64,000 nucleotides of DNA from Fervidobacterium_A thailandense (GTDB lineage: Bacteria > Thermotogota > Thermotogae > Thermotogales > Fervidobacteriaceae): NCBI RefSeq assembly GCF_041505935.1, contig NZ_CP140110.1. One strand, written 5' to 3'. Position 1 is the first letter of the stretch, and every line of letters begins with the position of its first letter. Under the pieces are notes generated by a model. The model saw only the letters and a list, made by a program, of their open reading frames with translations, had not been told where the DNA came from and did no database searches. Both the position numbers and the translations under genes were made by a program. Positions 33,321 to 42,628 of this stretch are shown here, piece by piece.

Positions 33321-34319
33321 TTGTCCGACGTTCTCAGTCAGGAGGAAATAGATAGGTTATTAGCCGCGTTATCGCAGGGAGAAGTTAGCATAGAAGAGGT
33401 TAAGAAAGAAGGCGAAGAAAAGAAGATACGGACCTACGACTTCCTGCGGCCACAGAAGTTCTCGAAAGAGCAAATCAGAACTATTCAAATGATACACGAA
33501 AACTTCGCCAGGGGTGTGTCTACCTACTTCTCCGGTAAGCTGAGATCTTTCACTTCGGTAAATGTGGTCGGTATCGACCAGTTGACCTATGACGAGTACA
33601 TGAAGTCGATCGGAAATCCATCCTTTATAACGATTTTCACCGCCCGAGAACTTGTCGGAAGTGCAATTTTGAACATGGCACTGGAGATATTCTACGGTAT
33701 TCTCGACGTGCTACTTGGTGGACCTGGAGAAGTGCTGGATGTGAAGAGAGTCCCAACGGAAATCGAGATGGGAATCATTAGAAAAGAAATTGTTAACATT
33801 TTAACAGCACTTTCTCAGGCATGGAGCTCGATACATCCCTTCATACCCGTTGTGGAGTCGGTTGAGACGAATCCACAGTTTGTTCAAATCGTCCCAAGTA
33901 GTGAAATGGTTTTGGCAATAACGTTTTTCGTAACGTTTGGAAAGGTCGAGGGGTATCTGAGTCTTTGCTGGCCCTCCTCGGTTATCGAACCGCTCGGTGA
34001 GAAACTGACTACCCAAAGCTGGTTTAAGGTGAAGCAGAAGGAGATTACCGAGGAGATCGTTGAGAGTTTAAGAGAAAATCTCTCAAAAACCAAAGTGGAT
34101 GTTGTGGCGAAGTTGGGGACGACGGTTCTAACCTTAGGTGAGATCCTCCTTCTTGAGGTTGGTGATGTGATTAGATTAAAAGAGCACTACGACGAGCCGA
34201 TAACCGTTGAGGTAAACGGTCGGGCAAAATTCCTGGCCAAACCGGGGCAGTATAAAGGAAACTATGCGGTGAAAATCGTTGAAGTTGTCAAGGAAGGTGA
34301 ATCCTATGATGAGCAATGA
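33321..34319 (+). CDS. fliM: flagellar motor switch protein FliM
   Basis: C-ring component that binds CheY-P and sets rotation direction. The 332-residue chain has the N-terminal CheY-binding peptide MSDVLSQEEIDRLLAAL, the middle CheC-like domain (FARGVSTYFSGKLRSFTSVNV, IFYGILDVLLGGPGE) and the C-terminal SpoA domain (VVAKLGTTVLTLGEILLLEVGDVIRL). Start TTG 33321 follows AAGGGGTGA. It overlaps fliY by 14 bases. Confidence 0.96.
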   Translation: MSDVLSQEEIDRLLAALSQGEVSIEEVKKEGEEKKIRTYDFLRPQKFSKEQIRTIQMIHENFARGVSTYFSGKLRSFTSVNVVGIDQLTYDEYMKSIGNPSFITIFTARELVGSAILNMALEIFYGILDVLLGGPGEVLDVKRVPTEIEMGIIRKEIVNILTALSQAWSSIHPFIPVVESVETNPQFVQIVPSSEMVLAITFFVTFGKVEGYLSLCWPSSVIEPLGEKLTTQSWFKVKQKEITEEIVESLRENLSKTKVDVVAKLGTTVLTLGEILLLEVGDVIRLKEHYDEPITVEVNGRAKFLAKPGQYKGNYAVKIVEVVKEGESYDEQ

Positions 34320-35385
34320 TTTCCTTTCTCAGGAGGAACTTGATGCGCTCCTTCGTCAGATTGACACGTTAACGGACATGGAAAAGGACATGATCGGTGA
34401 GGTAGGTAACATAATCTTAGGTGCCGGTGCTACTGCGCTATCAAATATTCTCGGGAGAAAGGTCGACATTTCCACTCCCACAGTTGAGGTCAAACCACTA
34501 AGCGAGTTGAGAAACGAGCTAAGTGGTGAAAAGGTGTGCGTTGTCATCCATTTTGAGGGAGCTGTGTCAGGTATCAACGCACTGGTACTGGAAAAGCTCG
34601 TAGCTGCGGAAATTGCGGATATAATGATGGGGGGAATGGGGGCAGTCCAGTCCGAGGAGTTGGACGAGCTCAAATTGAGCGCACTTGGTGAAGCGATGAA
34701 CCAGATGATGGGGTCAGCAGCGACTTCGCTCTCGGATATGATCAAGCGGCCGGTAAACATCACCCCACCACAGGTTGAGGTACTTGATTTTTCCAAACCG
34801 GATGTTCAGTTCCCGCCCGTTGGTGCACTTGATGAAAAAGTTGCGAAAGTGAATTTTACAATGGAAATAGAGGGCTTGGAACCGGCAAAATTTTTCTTGG
34901 CTATGCCGATACCTTTTGTGAAGAAACTTTACGACATGATATTTACACCGGTGAAGGAGGAAAAACCAGCTCCCGCCCCAAGTGCGCCTACCAAACCCAC
35001 GCAGGCTGCTACGGTTACCCAGATTCCAAAAAAGGAGGAAAAAAGCGCCGTCGCAGCCAGGCCTGTACAGTTTGAGGACTTCGGAAAGACGCAAACAACG
35101 CCAAGCACTCAAGAGCTGGTACTCGACGAAAGGTTACAACTTCTCTTCGATATACCACTGAACGTGACGGTTGAACTTGGACGCACAAAACTCACACTGA
35201 AGGAGGTCATGGAACTGGGGGTTGGATCGCTCATAGAGCTTGATAAACTTACTGGTGAACCTGTGGACATTTACGTCAATAACAAACTGATAGCACGTGG
35301 TGAGGTTGTCGTTATCGATGAGAATTTCGGTGTCAGGATAACGGAAATAGTGAGTCCTAAAGAAAGGTTTTATTCTTTGAAATAA
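34306..35385 (+). CDS. fliY: flagellar motor switch phosphatase FliY (CheC plus FliN domains)
   Basis: A 359-residue fusion that combines a CheC-type CheY-P phosphatase with the C-ring protein FliN. Starting MMSNDFLSQEELDALLRQI (CheY-binding peptide), it has two phosphatase active-site motifs, EVGNIILGAGATALSNIL and LGEAMNQMMGSAATSLSDM, then a Pro/Ala/Lys linker, and a FliN SpoA domain (LDIPLNVTVELGRTK-like LFDIPLNVTVELGRTKLTLK). ATG 34306 is chosen because AAGGAAGGTGAAT precedes it; it overlaps the fliM end. It is the last gene of the flagellar operon, ending at a terminator. Confidence 0.94.
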   Translation: MMSNDFLSQEELDALLRQIDTLTDMEKDMIGEVGNIILGAGATALSNILGRKVDISTPTVEVKPLSELRNELSGEKVCVVIHFEGAVSGINALVLEKLVAAEIADIMMGGMGAVQSEELDELKLSALGEAMNQMMGSAATSLSDMIKRPVNITPPQVEVLDFSKPDVQFPPVGALDEKVAKVNFTMEIEGLEPAKFFLAMPIPFVKKLYDMIFTPVKEEKPAPAPSAPTKPTQAATVTQIPKKEEKSAVAARPVQFEDFGKTQTTPSTQELVLDERLQLLFDIPLNVTVELGRTKLTLKEVMELGVGSLIELDKLTGEPVDIYVNNKLIARGEVVVIDENFGVRITEIVSPKERFYSLK

Positions 35386-35396
35386 AAATAAAAATC

Positions 35397-35424
35397 ACCG
35401 ACCGCGTTAGCGGTCGGTTTTTTA
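35397..35424. terminator. bidirectional terminator between fliY and bglA
   Basis: ACCGACCGC / GCGGTCGGT stem with GTTA loop, followed by TTTTTT on the plus strand; the minus-strand side continues in a T-rich run. It serves the two converging operons. Confidence 0.92.
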
Positions 35425-35450
35425 TTGGGGTTTGTTCCATGCTCCTCTCA

Positions 35451-36767
35451 TCAGCTCTTCAGGAATTCCTTTAGCCAGTGGGCACTCTTTTTCCATATAC
35501 GTTTTTGAGTCGAGTAGTCAACGTACACAATCCCAAACCTCTTCGAATAACCATGCGCCCACTCAAAATTGTCCATTAGAGACCAGATGAAGTAACCACG
35601 CACATCCACACCGGCGTTGATTGCCTCGAGCACTTTTTCAAGGTGTTTCTCTATGTACTCTATCCTATAGTCGTCCTCAACTTTTCCGTTGATGAGTTTA
35701 TCAGGCCCGGCCATACCGTTTTCCGTGATGTACAAAGGTAGTCGGTATCTCTCTTTCAAGTAGACGAGCATATCGAAGAGTCCTTGCGGGTATATCTCCC
35801 AGCCCATTTCGGTCTTGGGCAAGTCACCCGGAACGTAGGAGAATCCCAGAGGATTAGTCGGATCGTAAACTACAAGTGTTCTCGTGTAATAGTTGACACC
35901 GAAGAAGTCGATGGGAGTTGAAATTATCTCAAAGTCATCTTCTAGGACCCTCAGCCCTCGTTCGCGGTAAACTTTTACCGCCTCTTCCGGATAACGACCG
36001 AATACAACCGGATCGTGGAACCAAGCGTTGACGAGTTTGTCAACAAGTCCAGCGGTGAGGAAACTTTCCGGACGCGCATCTCCAGGTTCAACTTTCATCA
36101 CAACGTTCGTCAAGCCGACCTTCCCGTCTTTTACCTCTTCCCTGAAGGCTTGAACGGCGTGTCCGTGAGCCCTCAACAGGTTGTGTGCCGCGATAAGAGC
36201 CTCCTGGAGATTCTTGTGACCAGGTGCGTGCTCACCGGTAAAATAGCCAAGAAAAGCGGAACACCAAGGCTCGTTCAGCGTGATCCAGTGTTTCACGCGG
36301 TCTCCCAGTTCGGTAAACATGAACGTTGCGTAAGCTCTGAAATACATTGCAATATCAGGGTTGAGCCATCCACCCTTCTCATCGAGTGCCAACGGAAGGT
36401 CCCAATGGTAAAGGGTGATGAAAGGCGTTATATCGTTTTCAAGTAGCTCGTCGACAAGCCTATTGTAGAAGTCAACACCTTTCTGGTTGATCTTCTTACC
36501 ATCCGGCATCACACGAGGCCACGATATGGAGAATCGGTAAGCGTTAAAGCCTATTTCTCTCATGATTTGTACGTCTTCTTTGTACCTGTGATAATGATCG
36601 CACGCTACGTCCCCCGTATCGCCGTTGAAAGTTTTCCCAGGAGTGTGGGAGAATGCATCCCAGATGGAAGGACCTCTACCGTCCTCGGCTACAGCACCCT
36701 CGATCTGGTAAGCGGCAGTAGCGGTGCCAAACAAAAATCCTTTTGGAAAATCACTCCTTTTGATCAC
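35451..36767 (-). CDS. bglA: beta-glucosidase, glycoside hydrolase family 1
   Basis: Hydrolyses cellobiose and other beta-glucosides inside the cell. The 438-residue (beta/alpha)8 enzyme has the GH1 N-terminal signature FLFGTATAAYQIEGA, the acid/base glutamate in TLNEPWC (Glu166) and the nucleophile in YITENGM (Glu349). No signal peptide. Start is GTG 36767, 9 bases after AGGGGG, 4 bases after the preceding stop; so it is the last gene of the mgtE...bglA string. Substrate range is not visible from sequence. Confidence 0.95.
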   Translation of the reverse strand: MIKRSDFPKGFLFGTATAAYQIEGAVAEDGRGPSIWDAFSHTPGKTFNGDTGDVACDHYHRYKEDVQIMREIGFNAYRFSISWPRVMPDGKKINQKGVDFYNRLVDELLENDITPFITLYHWDLPLALDEKGGWLNPDIAMYFRAYATFMFTELGDRVKHWITLNEPWCSAFLGYFTGEHAPGHKNLQEALIAAHNLLRAHGHAVQAFREEVKDGKVGLTNVVMKVEPGDARPESFLTAGLVDKLVNAWFHDPVVFGRYPEEAVKVYRERGLRVLEDDFEIISTPIDFFGVNYYTRTLVVYDPTNPLGFSYVPGDLPKTEMGWEIYPQGLFDMLVYLKERYRLPLYITENGMAGPDKLINGKVEDDYRIEYIEKHLEKVLEAINAGVDVRGYFIWSLMDNFEWAHGYSKRFGIVYVDYSTQKRIWKKSAHWLKEFLKS

Positions 36768-36771
36768 GATA

Positions 36772-37257
36772 CTATTCCCCCTCTCTAAAAAAGCCTACCG
36801 TTCGCTGCGCAAGGTAAGCGTTCACGATCGCCGACAAGGAACCAAGTAACATAACGACCGGTAGCAGCGAGAAAATCGCTGGTGATCTTATTAGCACGCT
36901 TCCCACCAAAAATTGGACAACGTTGTTCGAGGCCATACCCACCAAGCTCACTCCAAGTATACCAAAAAAACCGGTTAGAGTGACCAGTCTTTGTACCACG
37001 GCAGCTACTAAAGCACCGAAGAACCCCATGAAGAATCCAGGTGTGAAGATCGAACCAGAAATGAGTGCACCAACTATCGATTTTGTGAAAGCCAGTAGTA
37101 CGGCTCCTTTTAAGCTACCGAAATACGCAAGCTGCAGAACCAAGAAATTCGAAAGTCCCCACTTACCTCCAGGAACGGGAAACGGGACGAACCCTTCGAG
37201 CACGTATAGCACAGAACTTATGGCAACCATCAGCGAGAGTTTCGTGATCCTCACCAC
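36772..37257 (-). CDS. Gx transporter family protein (pfam07456)
   Basis: An integral membrane protein of about 161 residues with five hydrophobic segments (LSLMVAISSVLYVLEGFVP, LSNFLVLQLAYFG, VLLAFTKSIVGALIS, FFMGFFGALVAAVVQRL, GILGVSLVGMASNNVVQFLVG). It belongs to the family long labelled heptaprenyl diphosphate synthase component I and now considered a small transporter group. GTG at 37257 or 37254 overlaps the stop of the NusG-II gene; the reading frame is open further upstream but only inside that gene. No good ribosome site, consistent with coupling. Cargo unknown. Confidence 0.78.
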   Translation of the reverse strand: MVRITKLSLMVAISSVLYVLEGFVPFPVPGGKWGLSNFLVLQLAYFGSLKGAVLLAFTKSIVGALISGSIFTPGFFMGFFGALVAAVVQRLVTLTGFFGILGVSLVGMASNNVVQFLVGSVLIRSPAIFSLLPVVMLLGSLSAIVNAYLAQRTVGFFREGE

Positions 37258-37619
37258 GTTTGTACGTCGTGTTTTACTGAACCCTTGCGCGGTTTTATCT
37301 CTATAACCATCCTGTTGGGAACGCAAATTATGCTTCCTCCTTCCGAAACTTTGCCCATCTTCTCGCAAATCTTATCAGGACAAGTGCTACCATCGACCCA
37401 CGCAAATTTTCCGTCAAAGTGCAACGTTGTTATCCGCTGGCCAGCCTCGTTGAGAATCGTGTACGTGCCCTCCTGTGTGATTTTTTCGACAACCTTTCCG
37501 GCAATTCTCACTTCAACTGTAACACCGGAACTCTCCAAGCCGATGTGCGTTTGTTGTCTCAGTTGCTTGAACACAAGGAGCAAGGTGAACAAGATCAAAA
37601 AAGCCAAGAATAGAAACAC
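37251..37619 (-). CDS. NusG domain II-like exported/membrane-anchored protein
   Basis: A small single-pass protein (122 residues from GTG 37619) with an N-terminal hydrophobic helix and an extracytoplasmic NusG-II domain (GKVVEKITQEGTYTILNEAG ... STCPDKICEKMGKVSEGGSIICVPNRMVIEI) with three Cys, two of them in the CPDKIC motif. The family regularly neighbours Gx transporters, as here. The GTG start lacks a ribosome site. A CTG at 37661, overlapping the hutI stop as CTGA, has GGGAGG 8 bases upstream and would add 14 residues (with FPLRKSDV before the helix); this may be the true start. Confidence 0.72.
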   Translation of the reverse strand: MFLFLAFLILFTLLLVFKQLRQQTHIGLESSGVTVEVRIAGKVVEKITQEGTYTILNEAGQRITTLHFDGKFAWVDGSTCPDKICEKMGKVSEGGSIICVPNRMVIEIKPRKGSVKHDVQTW

Positions 37620-37657
37620 GTCTGATTTACGCAGGGGGAATATACCTTTAGAGTTAC

Positions 37658-38848
37658 TCAGAAAACTAACCTCCCATCAACGAGGACGTGTTCAACAAAA
37701 TTTTCTTGGAACATGTAAGGTATATCAAGGAACTCATTGGTGCTCCAAAGAACGAGATCACCAGCAAAGCCAGGTGCAATCACTCCTGAGTCGAACCCAA
37801 GAAGCACCGCACCATTGTACGTGTACGCGGTCAGTACTTCTTCGGGCTCCATACCAAGGAATCGTATCGCAAGGTGCATAACGAAGGATGGTTGGAAAAT
37901 CGGTGACGAACCTGGATTAAAATCGGAACCGAGCGCGACGGCAACGCCCTTGTCGATCATCAGCCTCGCGGGAGCGTAGGTTTCCCCGAGGTAGAAACTC
38001 GTCGTTGGCATCAGAACCGCCATCGTTTCGGAGTTTGAAAGAAGCTCTACATCCTCTTCAGTTACTTTCAACACGTGGTCAACACTCCGAGCCCCGTGCT
38101 TCACTCCAAATTTCGTGGCCCCCACGTTGGCAATTTCGTCGGCGTGTAACCTCAGTTCAAATTCCAAGGACTTTGCTTCGTTGACGAATTCTTCTATCAT
38201 CGACGGTTCGTAGACACCCTTGTCACAAAAAGCATCAACGAATCGTGCAAGGTTTCGCTCCCTGATGACCAGCAATAACTCTTGCATTGTTTTCAAGTAC
38301 GATTCCACATTTCCGTCAACAGGTTTTGCGTGGAGTCCCAGGAACGTTGAGACGAGCTTTGCGGGTACTATCGATTTTAGGTGGTTAATGACCTCAAGTT
38401 GTTTGAGTTCTCCCTCTACAGAGAGTCCGTAGCCGCTCTTGCATTCGATGCCCACGACACCGTGTTGGAGGAATTTTCTCACGTGTCTTTCGGCGATGGA
38501 AAGTAGCTCATCAAAGGAAGCACCGTTGACCAACTTCGCGGTGTAATGAATCCCACCACCGGCTGCGAGTATGTCGATGTAGCTCTTACCGCGTGTCCTC
38601 ATTAAGAATTCGAACGCTCGTGAACCGATGAAAGGTATATGTGTGTGGGTATCGAAAAGTGCAGGGGTAACAAGTCTTGCCCTCAAATCAGCGCTTTTGT
38701 GCTTGCGAATGTCCGAGATCTTCCCGTCGGAATCTATTACAATATCAACATCCAGGTATTCTTGCACTTTCCTCATTTCGCGCCCTCTCAAGGGCTTCCT
38801 GGGAATTTCAGCAATGGGTGTGAGTACACGTTCGGCGTGAACAACCAC
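37658..38848 (-). CDS. hutI: imidazolonepropionase
   Basis: Opens the ring of 4-imidazolone-5-propanoate to N-formimino-L-glutamate in histidine degradation. The 396-residue amidohydrolase has the metal motif LFDTHTHIPF, the signature RTRGKSYIDILAAGGGIHYTA, ECKSGYGL, HADEI and the late GSDFNPGSS. It resembles HutI along its whole length. No hutH, hutU or hutG gene lies nearby, which is odd for a catabolic enzyme. Start GTG 38848, with GGAGGGG about 8 bases upstream. It lies 46 bases after rdgB. Confidence 0.92.
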   Translation of the reverse strand: MVVHAERVLTPIAEIPRKPLRGREMRKVQEYLDVDIVIDSDGKISDIRKHKSADLRARLVTPALFDTHTHIPFIGSRAFEFLMRTRGKSYIDILAAGGGIHYTAKLVNGASFDELLSIAERHVRKFLQHGVVGIECKSGYGLSVEGELKQLEVINHLKSIVPAKLVSTFLGLHAKPVDGNVESYLKTMQELLLVIRERNLARFVDAFCDKGVYEPSMIEEFVNEAKSLEFELRLHADEIANVGATKFGVKHGARSVDHVLKVTEEDVELLSNSETMAVLMPTTSFYLGETYAPARLMIDKGVAVALGSDFNPGSSPIFQPSFVMHLAIRFLGMEPEEVLTAYTYNGAVLLGFDSGVIAPGFAGDLVLWSTNEFLDIPYMFQENFVEHVLVDGRLVF

Positions 38849-38894
38849 ATTGGGTCCCCTCCGTTAGCCTCCACAGACACTACTTCGCAAGATT

Positions 38895-39473
38895 TTAAAT
38901 TATTCCCAGCAGGCTGAGGATGTCGAAAAGTTTTTTAAACGCTACACTGCGGTGGCTAATATGCTTTTTCACATCCTCACCAAGTTCACCGAATGTCTTG
39001 TCGTAACCTTCCGGGATGAATATTGGATCGTATCCAAATCCCTTCTCACCGCGTATTTCGTAAGAAATGTGACCGTGTACTTCTCCTTGTACTGAGACCA
39101 AAAACGGTTTGCGCGGATCGTAATACGTTGCACAACAGACAAATTTTGCCCGTCGATCCTTCACATTCTTCATCAACTCCAGAATACTCTCCATCTTTTC
39201 GCGATAGCTCGCACCTTCAAGGTACCTGGCGCTCATCACTCCAGGAAAGCCATCGAGCGCGTCGATGGAAAGCCCAGAGTCGTCGGAGACCACGGGACTG
39301 CCTACGTATTTTCCGTATTCAATCGCTTTCAGGACGGAGTTCTCCAGAAACGTCTCACCGGTCTCGTCAACGATCCAGTCACCTTCAATCGGTTTCAACG
39401 TGACATGAGCTGGTGTAACCAGTTGAATTTCTTGAACTTTGTGAGGATTTTTCGAGGCTACGTAGATGATCAT
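38895..39473 (-). CDS. rdgB: XTP/dITP diphosphatase (RdgB/HAM1)
   Basis: Cleans the nucleotide pool by hydrolysing dITP, XTP and ITP to monophosphates. The 192-residue protein has VASKNPHKVQEIQ, the ETGETFLENSVLKAI and VVSDDSGLSIDALDGFPGVMSARY motifs and the GFGYDPIFIPEG and FGELGEDVKKHISHRSVAF segments of the Ham1 family. ATG 39473 directly follows the TGA of uvrA. Grouping with uvrA gives a mutation-avoidance theme. Confidence 0.95.
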   Translation of the reverse strand: MIIYVASKNPHKVQEIQLVTPAHVTLKPIEGDWIVDETGETFLENSVLKAIEYGKYVGSPVVSDDSGLSIDALDGFPGVMSARYLEGASYREKMESILELMKNVKDRRAKFVCCATYYDPRKPFLVSVQGEVHGHISYEIRGEKGFGYDPIFIPEGYDKTFGELGEDVKKHISHRSVAFKKLFDILSLLGII

Positions 39474-42251
39474 TCACACAACCCCCGTTTCGTAGTCTCT
39501 CTCAAGAACTCTTCTGAGATACATACCCGTCCATGAGTTTGGATTTTGAGCCAGTTCCTCTGGTGTACCGGTGGCGATAACGTAACCACCCTCGTCGCCA
39601 CCCTCAGGTCCCAAATCAATGATGTAATCGGCCGATTTTATAACATCGAGATTGTGTTCGATGACTATCACCGTGTTACCTTTATCAACGAGTTTGTTCA
39701 ACACGTTAACAAGTTTCTTAACATCGTCGAAGTGCAAACCGACGGTAGGTTCGTCGAGGATGTACAACGTCCTCCCCGTCGCTTTCTTCTTGAGCTCGGC
39801 AGCGAGTTTAACGCGCTGAGCTTCCCCACCCGAGAGCGTGGTTGCTGGTTGTCCCAACTTGATGTAACCAAGTCCAACGTCGGATAGAACTTGCAAGGTA
39901 TCACGTATTGCGGGGATGTTTTGGAAAAATTCGAGGGCTTCGTCGACAGTCATATCAAGCACTTCGGCTATGTTTTTGCCTTTGTACGTAACCTCAAGTG
40001 TTTCGGAGTTGTAGCGTGTTCCTTTACACACGTCGCATTCCACGTAAACTTCGGGAAGGAACATCATCTCGATCTTTATTACTCCCTGTCCGGCACACGC
40101 TTCACACCTGCCACCTTTGACGTTGAAGCTGAACCGTCCTTTGTCGTACCCGCGAGCCCGCGCTTCCGGAGTCATAGCGTAAAGCTCCCTGATGGCGTCA
40201 AAGACCTTCGTATAAGTTGCGGGGTTGCTCCGCGGAGTCTTACCGATAGGGGATTGGTCGATGGCGATGACTTTATCTATCTCCTCGATGCCTTCTATTC
40301 GGTCGTGCTCTCCAACCGGCAGTTTGGTTCTATAAAGCTTGTTGGAGAGGGCAGGATAGAGTGTATCCAAAATGAGAGAACTCTTACCGGACCCACTGAC
40401 ACCGGTAACGCATATGAAAGTTCCAAGTGGAAACTCCACCGTAATGTGTTTCAAATTGTTGTGCCTGGCCCCGATTATACGCAGGTACTTGCCGTTGCCT
40501 TTTCTACGTTGCCGTGGAACTTCGATCTTCAACTTTCCACTGAGGTACTTTCCGGTCAACGACCGCTCGCACTTCATCAACTCTTGAACAGTCCCCGAAA
40601 ACACGACCCATCCCCCATTGACACCAGCACCAGGTCCGATGTCCACCACATAGTCCGCGCTTCGGATGACGTCTTCGTCGTGTTCAACAACGATGACCGT
40701 GTTACCCAGGTCCCTGAGTTGTTTTAGCATGTTAATCAAGCGATCGTTGTCCCTCTGGTGGAGTCCTATCGTGGGCTCATCGAGCACATAGATGACACCG
40801 GTTAATTTCGAACCGATCTGCGTAGCCAGGCGGATTCTCTGGGCCTCACCACCAGAAAGAGTTCGCACGTTTCTTGCCAACGTCAGGTATCCGAGCCCCA
40901 CCTGCTTTAAGAAATCAAGTCGCTTTTCTATCTCGTCGATGAGCTCTCCAACAGCTTCAAGTTTCTTTGTACCGAGTGTGGACTTCAAATTTCTAATCAC
41001 TTCCAACTCCTTTGAAATCGGTAACTCGGTGAATTCGATAATGTTTAACCCGGCAACAAAGACGGATAAAGCCTCTGCACGCAACCTCTTGCCACCGCAC
41101 GTTTGACAGGTCCTCTCGACAAAGAAATTCTCAACCAACCATTCGCGCATCTCTTCCGAGGTGTACTCTTCGTAACGTTCCTTCACAAGGTTCACAAGTC
41201 CTTCGAAGTACTCGGTACCGTAAAGCAATGCTTCCTTCACTTCGTCAGGTTGCGCTCTAAAAGGTAGATGCGGGTTACCGCCGTACTCCCTAACGATCCT
41301 CTCGATCCTCCGAGGCAACCATCCATCGGCTTTGTGACCGATGCGAAGTCCTTCGATGACCGGCTTATCTTCCTCAAAGATCGAATCCTCGTCAACTTCG
41401 AGTTTGAATCCCAGACCGTGGCAATCCGGACAAGCTCCGTACGGGCTGTTGAAAGAAAAAAGTTTTGCGTTTATCTCCGGCATCGAAAAACCGCAGTCCA
41501 AACAGGAAAGTTTTTCCGAGTACATGTGCTCACGGCCGTCTTCGGTTTTCAGCAAGACAAAACCGTTACCTTCTTTCAACGCGAGTTCCACAGACTGAAA
41601 AATACGGTGAACATTTTCCTCCACAATACTCGTACGATCGATCACCAAGTTGATGTCGTGTCTAACGTTCTTGTTCAGTTCGGGAACCTCTTCAAGACGG
41701 TAAATCGTTCCGTCCACCTCAACGCGTGTATAACCCTTTTCAAGGTATTTTTGGAACTCGTCCTTGAACGTTCCTTTTTTCTGCCACGCTATCGGTGCAG
41801 TTATCGTAACCCTTTTTCCGGAAAAGTGTTTGAACATGTGTGAAACTATTTCATCAACGGACATTTTTTGGAGTTCCTTTCCACAGTGTGGACAGTGCGG
41901 AACCCCTATTTGTGCGTAAAGAACGCGCAAATAATCGTAGATTTCGGTAACCGTACCTACCGTCGACCTGGGGTTGTGCGATACGCTTTTTTGGTCGATC
42001 GCTATCGCAGGTGACAAGCCCTCTATTGATTCAACCTCTGGACGCTTCAGTTCGCCGATGAACTGTCTCACGTATGCCGAGAGACTCTCCAGGTACCGAC
42101 GCTGGCCTTCGGTGAATATGGTGTCCATCGCCAGCGAACTTTTTCCGGATCCAGACAATCCGGTGATAACCGTAAAACTAAACTTGGGTATCTCAACGTC
42201 GATACCCTTCAGGTTGTGAACCCTTGCACCTTTTACAATAATTTTATCCAT
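39474..42251 (-). CDS. uvrA: excinuclease ABC subunit A
   Basis: Damage recognition ATPase of nucleotide excision repair. The 925-residue protein has two ABC ATPase modules with Walker A motifs GLSGSGKSS and GVSGSGKSS, two signature motifs (LSGGEAQRIRLA and LSGGEAQRVKLA), and zinc modules including CLDCGF/CPDCHG, CQTCGG and CEACAGQG/CDVCKG. Start ATG 42251, three bases after the previous gene's stop. Its stop abuts the rdgB start. uvrB and uvrC are not in the window. Confidence 0.97.
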   Translation of the reverse strand: MDKIIVKGARVHNLKGIDVEIPKFSFTVITGLSGSGKSSLAMDTIFTEGQRRYLESLSAYVRQFIGELKRPEVESIEGLSPAIAIDQKSVSHNPRSTVGTVTEIYDYLRVLYAQIGVPHCPHCGKELQKMSVDEIVSHMFKHFSGKRVTITAPIAWQKKGTFKDEFQKYLEKGYTRVEVDGTIYRLEEVPELNKNVRHDINLVIDRTSIVEENVHRIFQSVELALKEGNGFVLLKTEDGREHMYSEKLSCLDCGFSMPEINAKLFSFNSPYGACPDCHGLGFKLEVDEDSIFEEDKPVIEGLRIGHKADGWLPRRIERIVREYGGNPHLPFRAQPDEVKEALLYGTEYFEGLVNLVKERYEEYTSEEMREWLVENFFVERTCQTCGGKRLRAEALSVFVAGLNIIEFTELPISKELEVIRNLKSTLGTKKLEAVGELIDEIEKRLDFLKQVGLGYLTLARNVRTLSGGEAQRIRLATQIGSKLTGVIYVLDEPTIGLHQRDNDRLINMLKQLRDLGNTVIVVEHDEDVIRSADYVVDIGPGAGVNGGWVVFSGTVQELMKCERSLTGKYLSGKLKIEVPRQRRKGNGKYLRIIGARHNNLKHITVEFPLGTFICVTGVSGSGKSSLILDTLYPALSNKLYRTKLPVGEHDRIEGIEEIDKVIAIDQSPIGKTPRSNPATYTKVFDAIRELYAMTPEARARGYDKGRFSFNVKGGRCEACAGQGVIKIEMMFLPEVYVECDVCKGTRYNSETLEVTYKGKNIAEVLDMTVDEALEFFQNIPAIRDTLQVLSDVGLGYIKLGQPATTLSGGEAQRVKLAAELKKKATGRTLYILDEPTVGLHFDDVKKLVNVLNKLVDKGNTVIVIEHNLDVIKSADYIIDLGPEGGDEGGYVIATGTPEELAQNPNSWTGMYLRRVLERDYETGVV

Positions 42252-42254
42252 CTT

Positions 42255-42593
42255 TCAGCGTCTAAACCTCCTCCAAAACGCGGGCGCGATGGAGAACAGT
42301 AGCAGAAAACCGAAAATAAGAATTTCCACGCTTATGGCTATCGCTTTTCTACGCACGTCGTCCATCGAAAGGTAGCCGTACGCGCGGACCTGGAACGGGA
42401 AGAACCAGGTGATGGTGATGATTACGAAGGCTAAAACCAAAGTGATGAACGACGTGCGCAGTATCGACCAAGTATCGTCAAGGTCACTCTCAAGGGTTTC
42501 AATTTTGATCTTAAGTTCTTCGTTTTCCTTTTTCAAAAACTCGATGGACTTTTCCAGTTCCTCAATCCTGGATTGAAGCTCATTTTCGGGCAT
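42255..42593 (-). CDS. hypothetical coiled-coil plus two-transmembrane protein
   Basis: I do not recognise this 112-residue protein. It has an N-terminal coiled coil (about residues 5-40, ELQSRIEELEKSIEFLKKEN), then two transmembrane helices (about 47-68 and 85-105) separated by a short YGYLSMDDVRRK loop, and a basic C-terminus WRRFRR. ATG 42593 follows GAGGGATACGCT. It lies 35 bases after mgtE and 3 bases before uvrA, so it is clearly a member of that transcript. A small membrane accessory of MgtE is possible but only by position. Confidence 0.65.
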   Translation of the reverse strand: MPENELQSRIEELEKSIEFLKKENEELKIKIETLESDLDDTWSILRTSFITLVLAFVIITITWFFPFQVRAYGYLSMDDVRRKAIAISVEILIFGFLLLFSIAPAFWRRFRR

Positions 42594-42628
42594 AGCGTAT
42601 CCCTCGCATTCCAGTTACCGTCGTCTTG

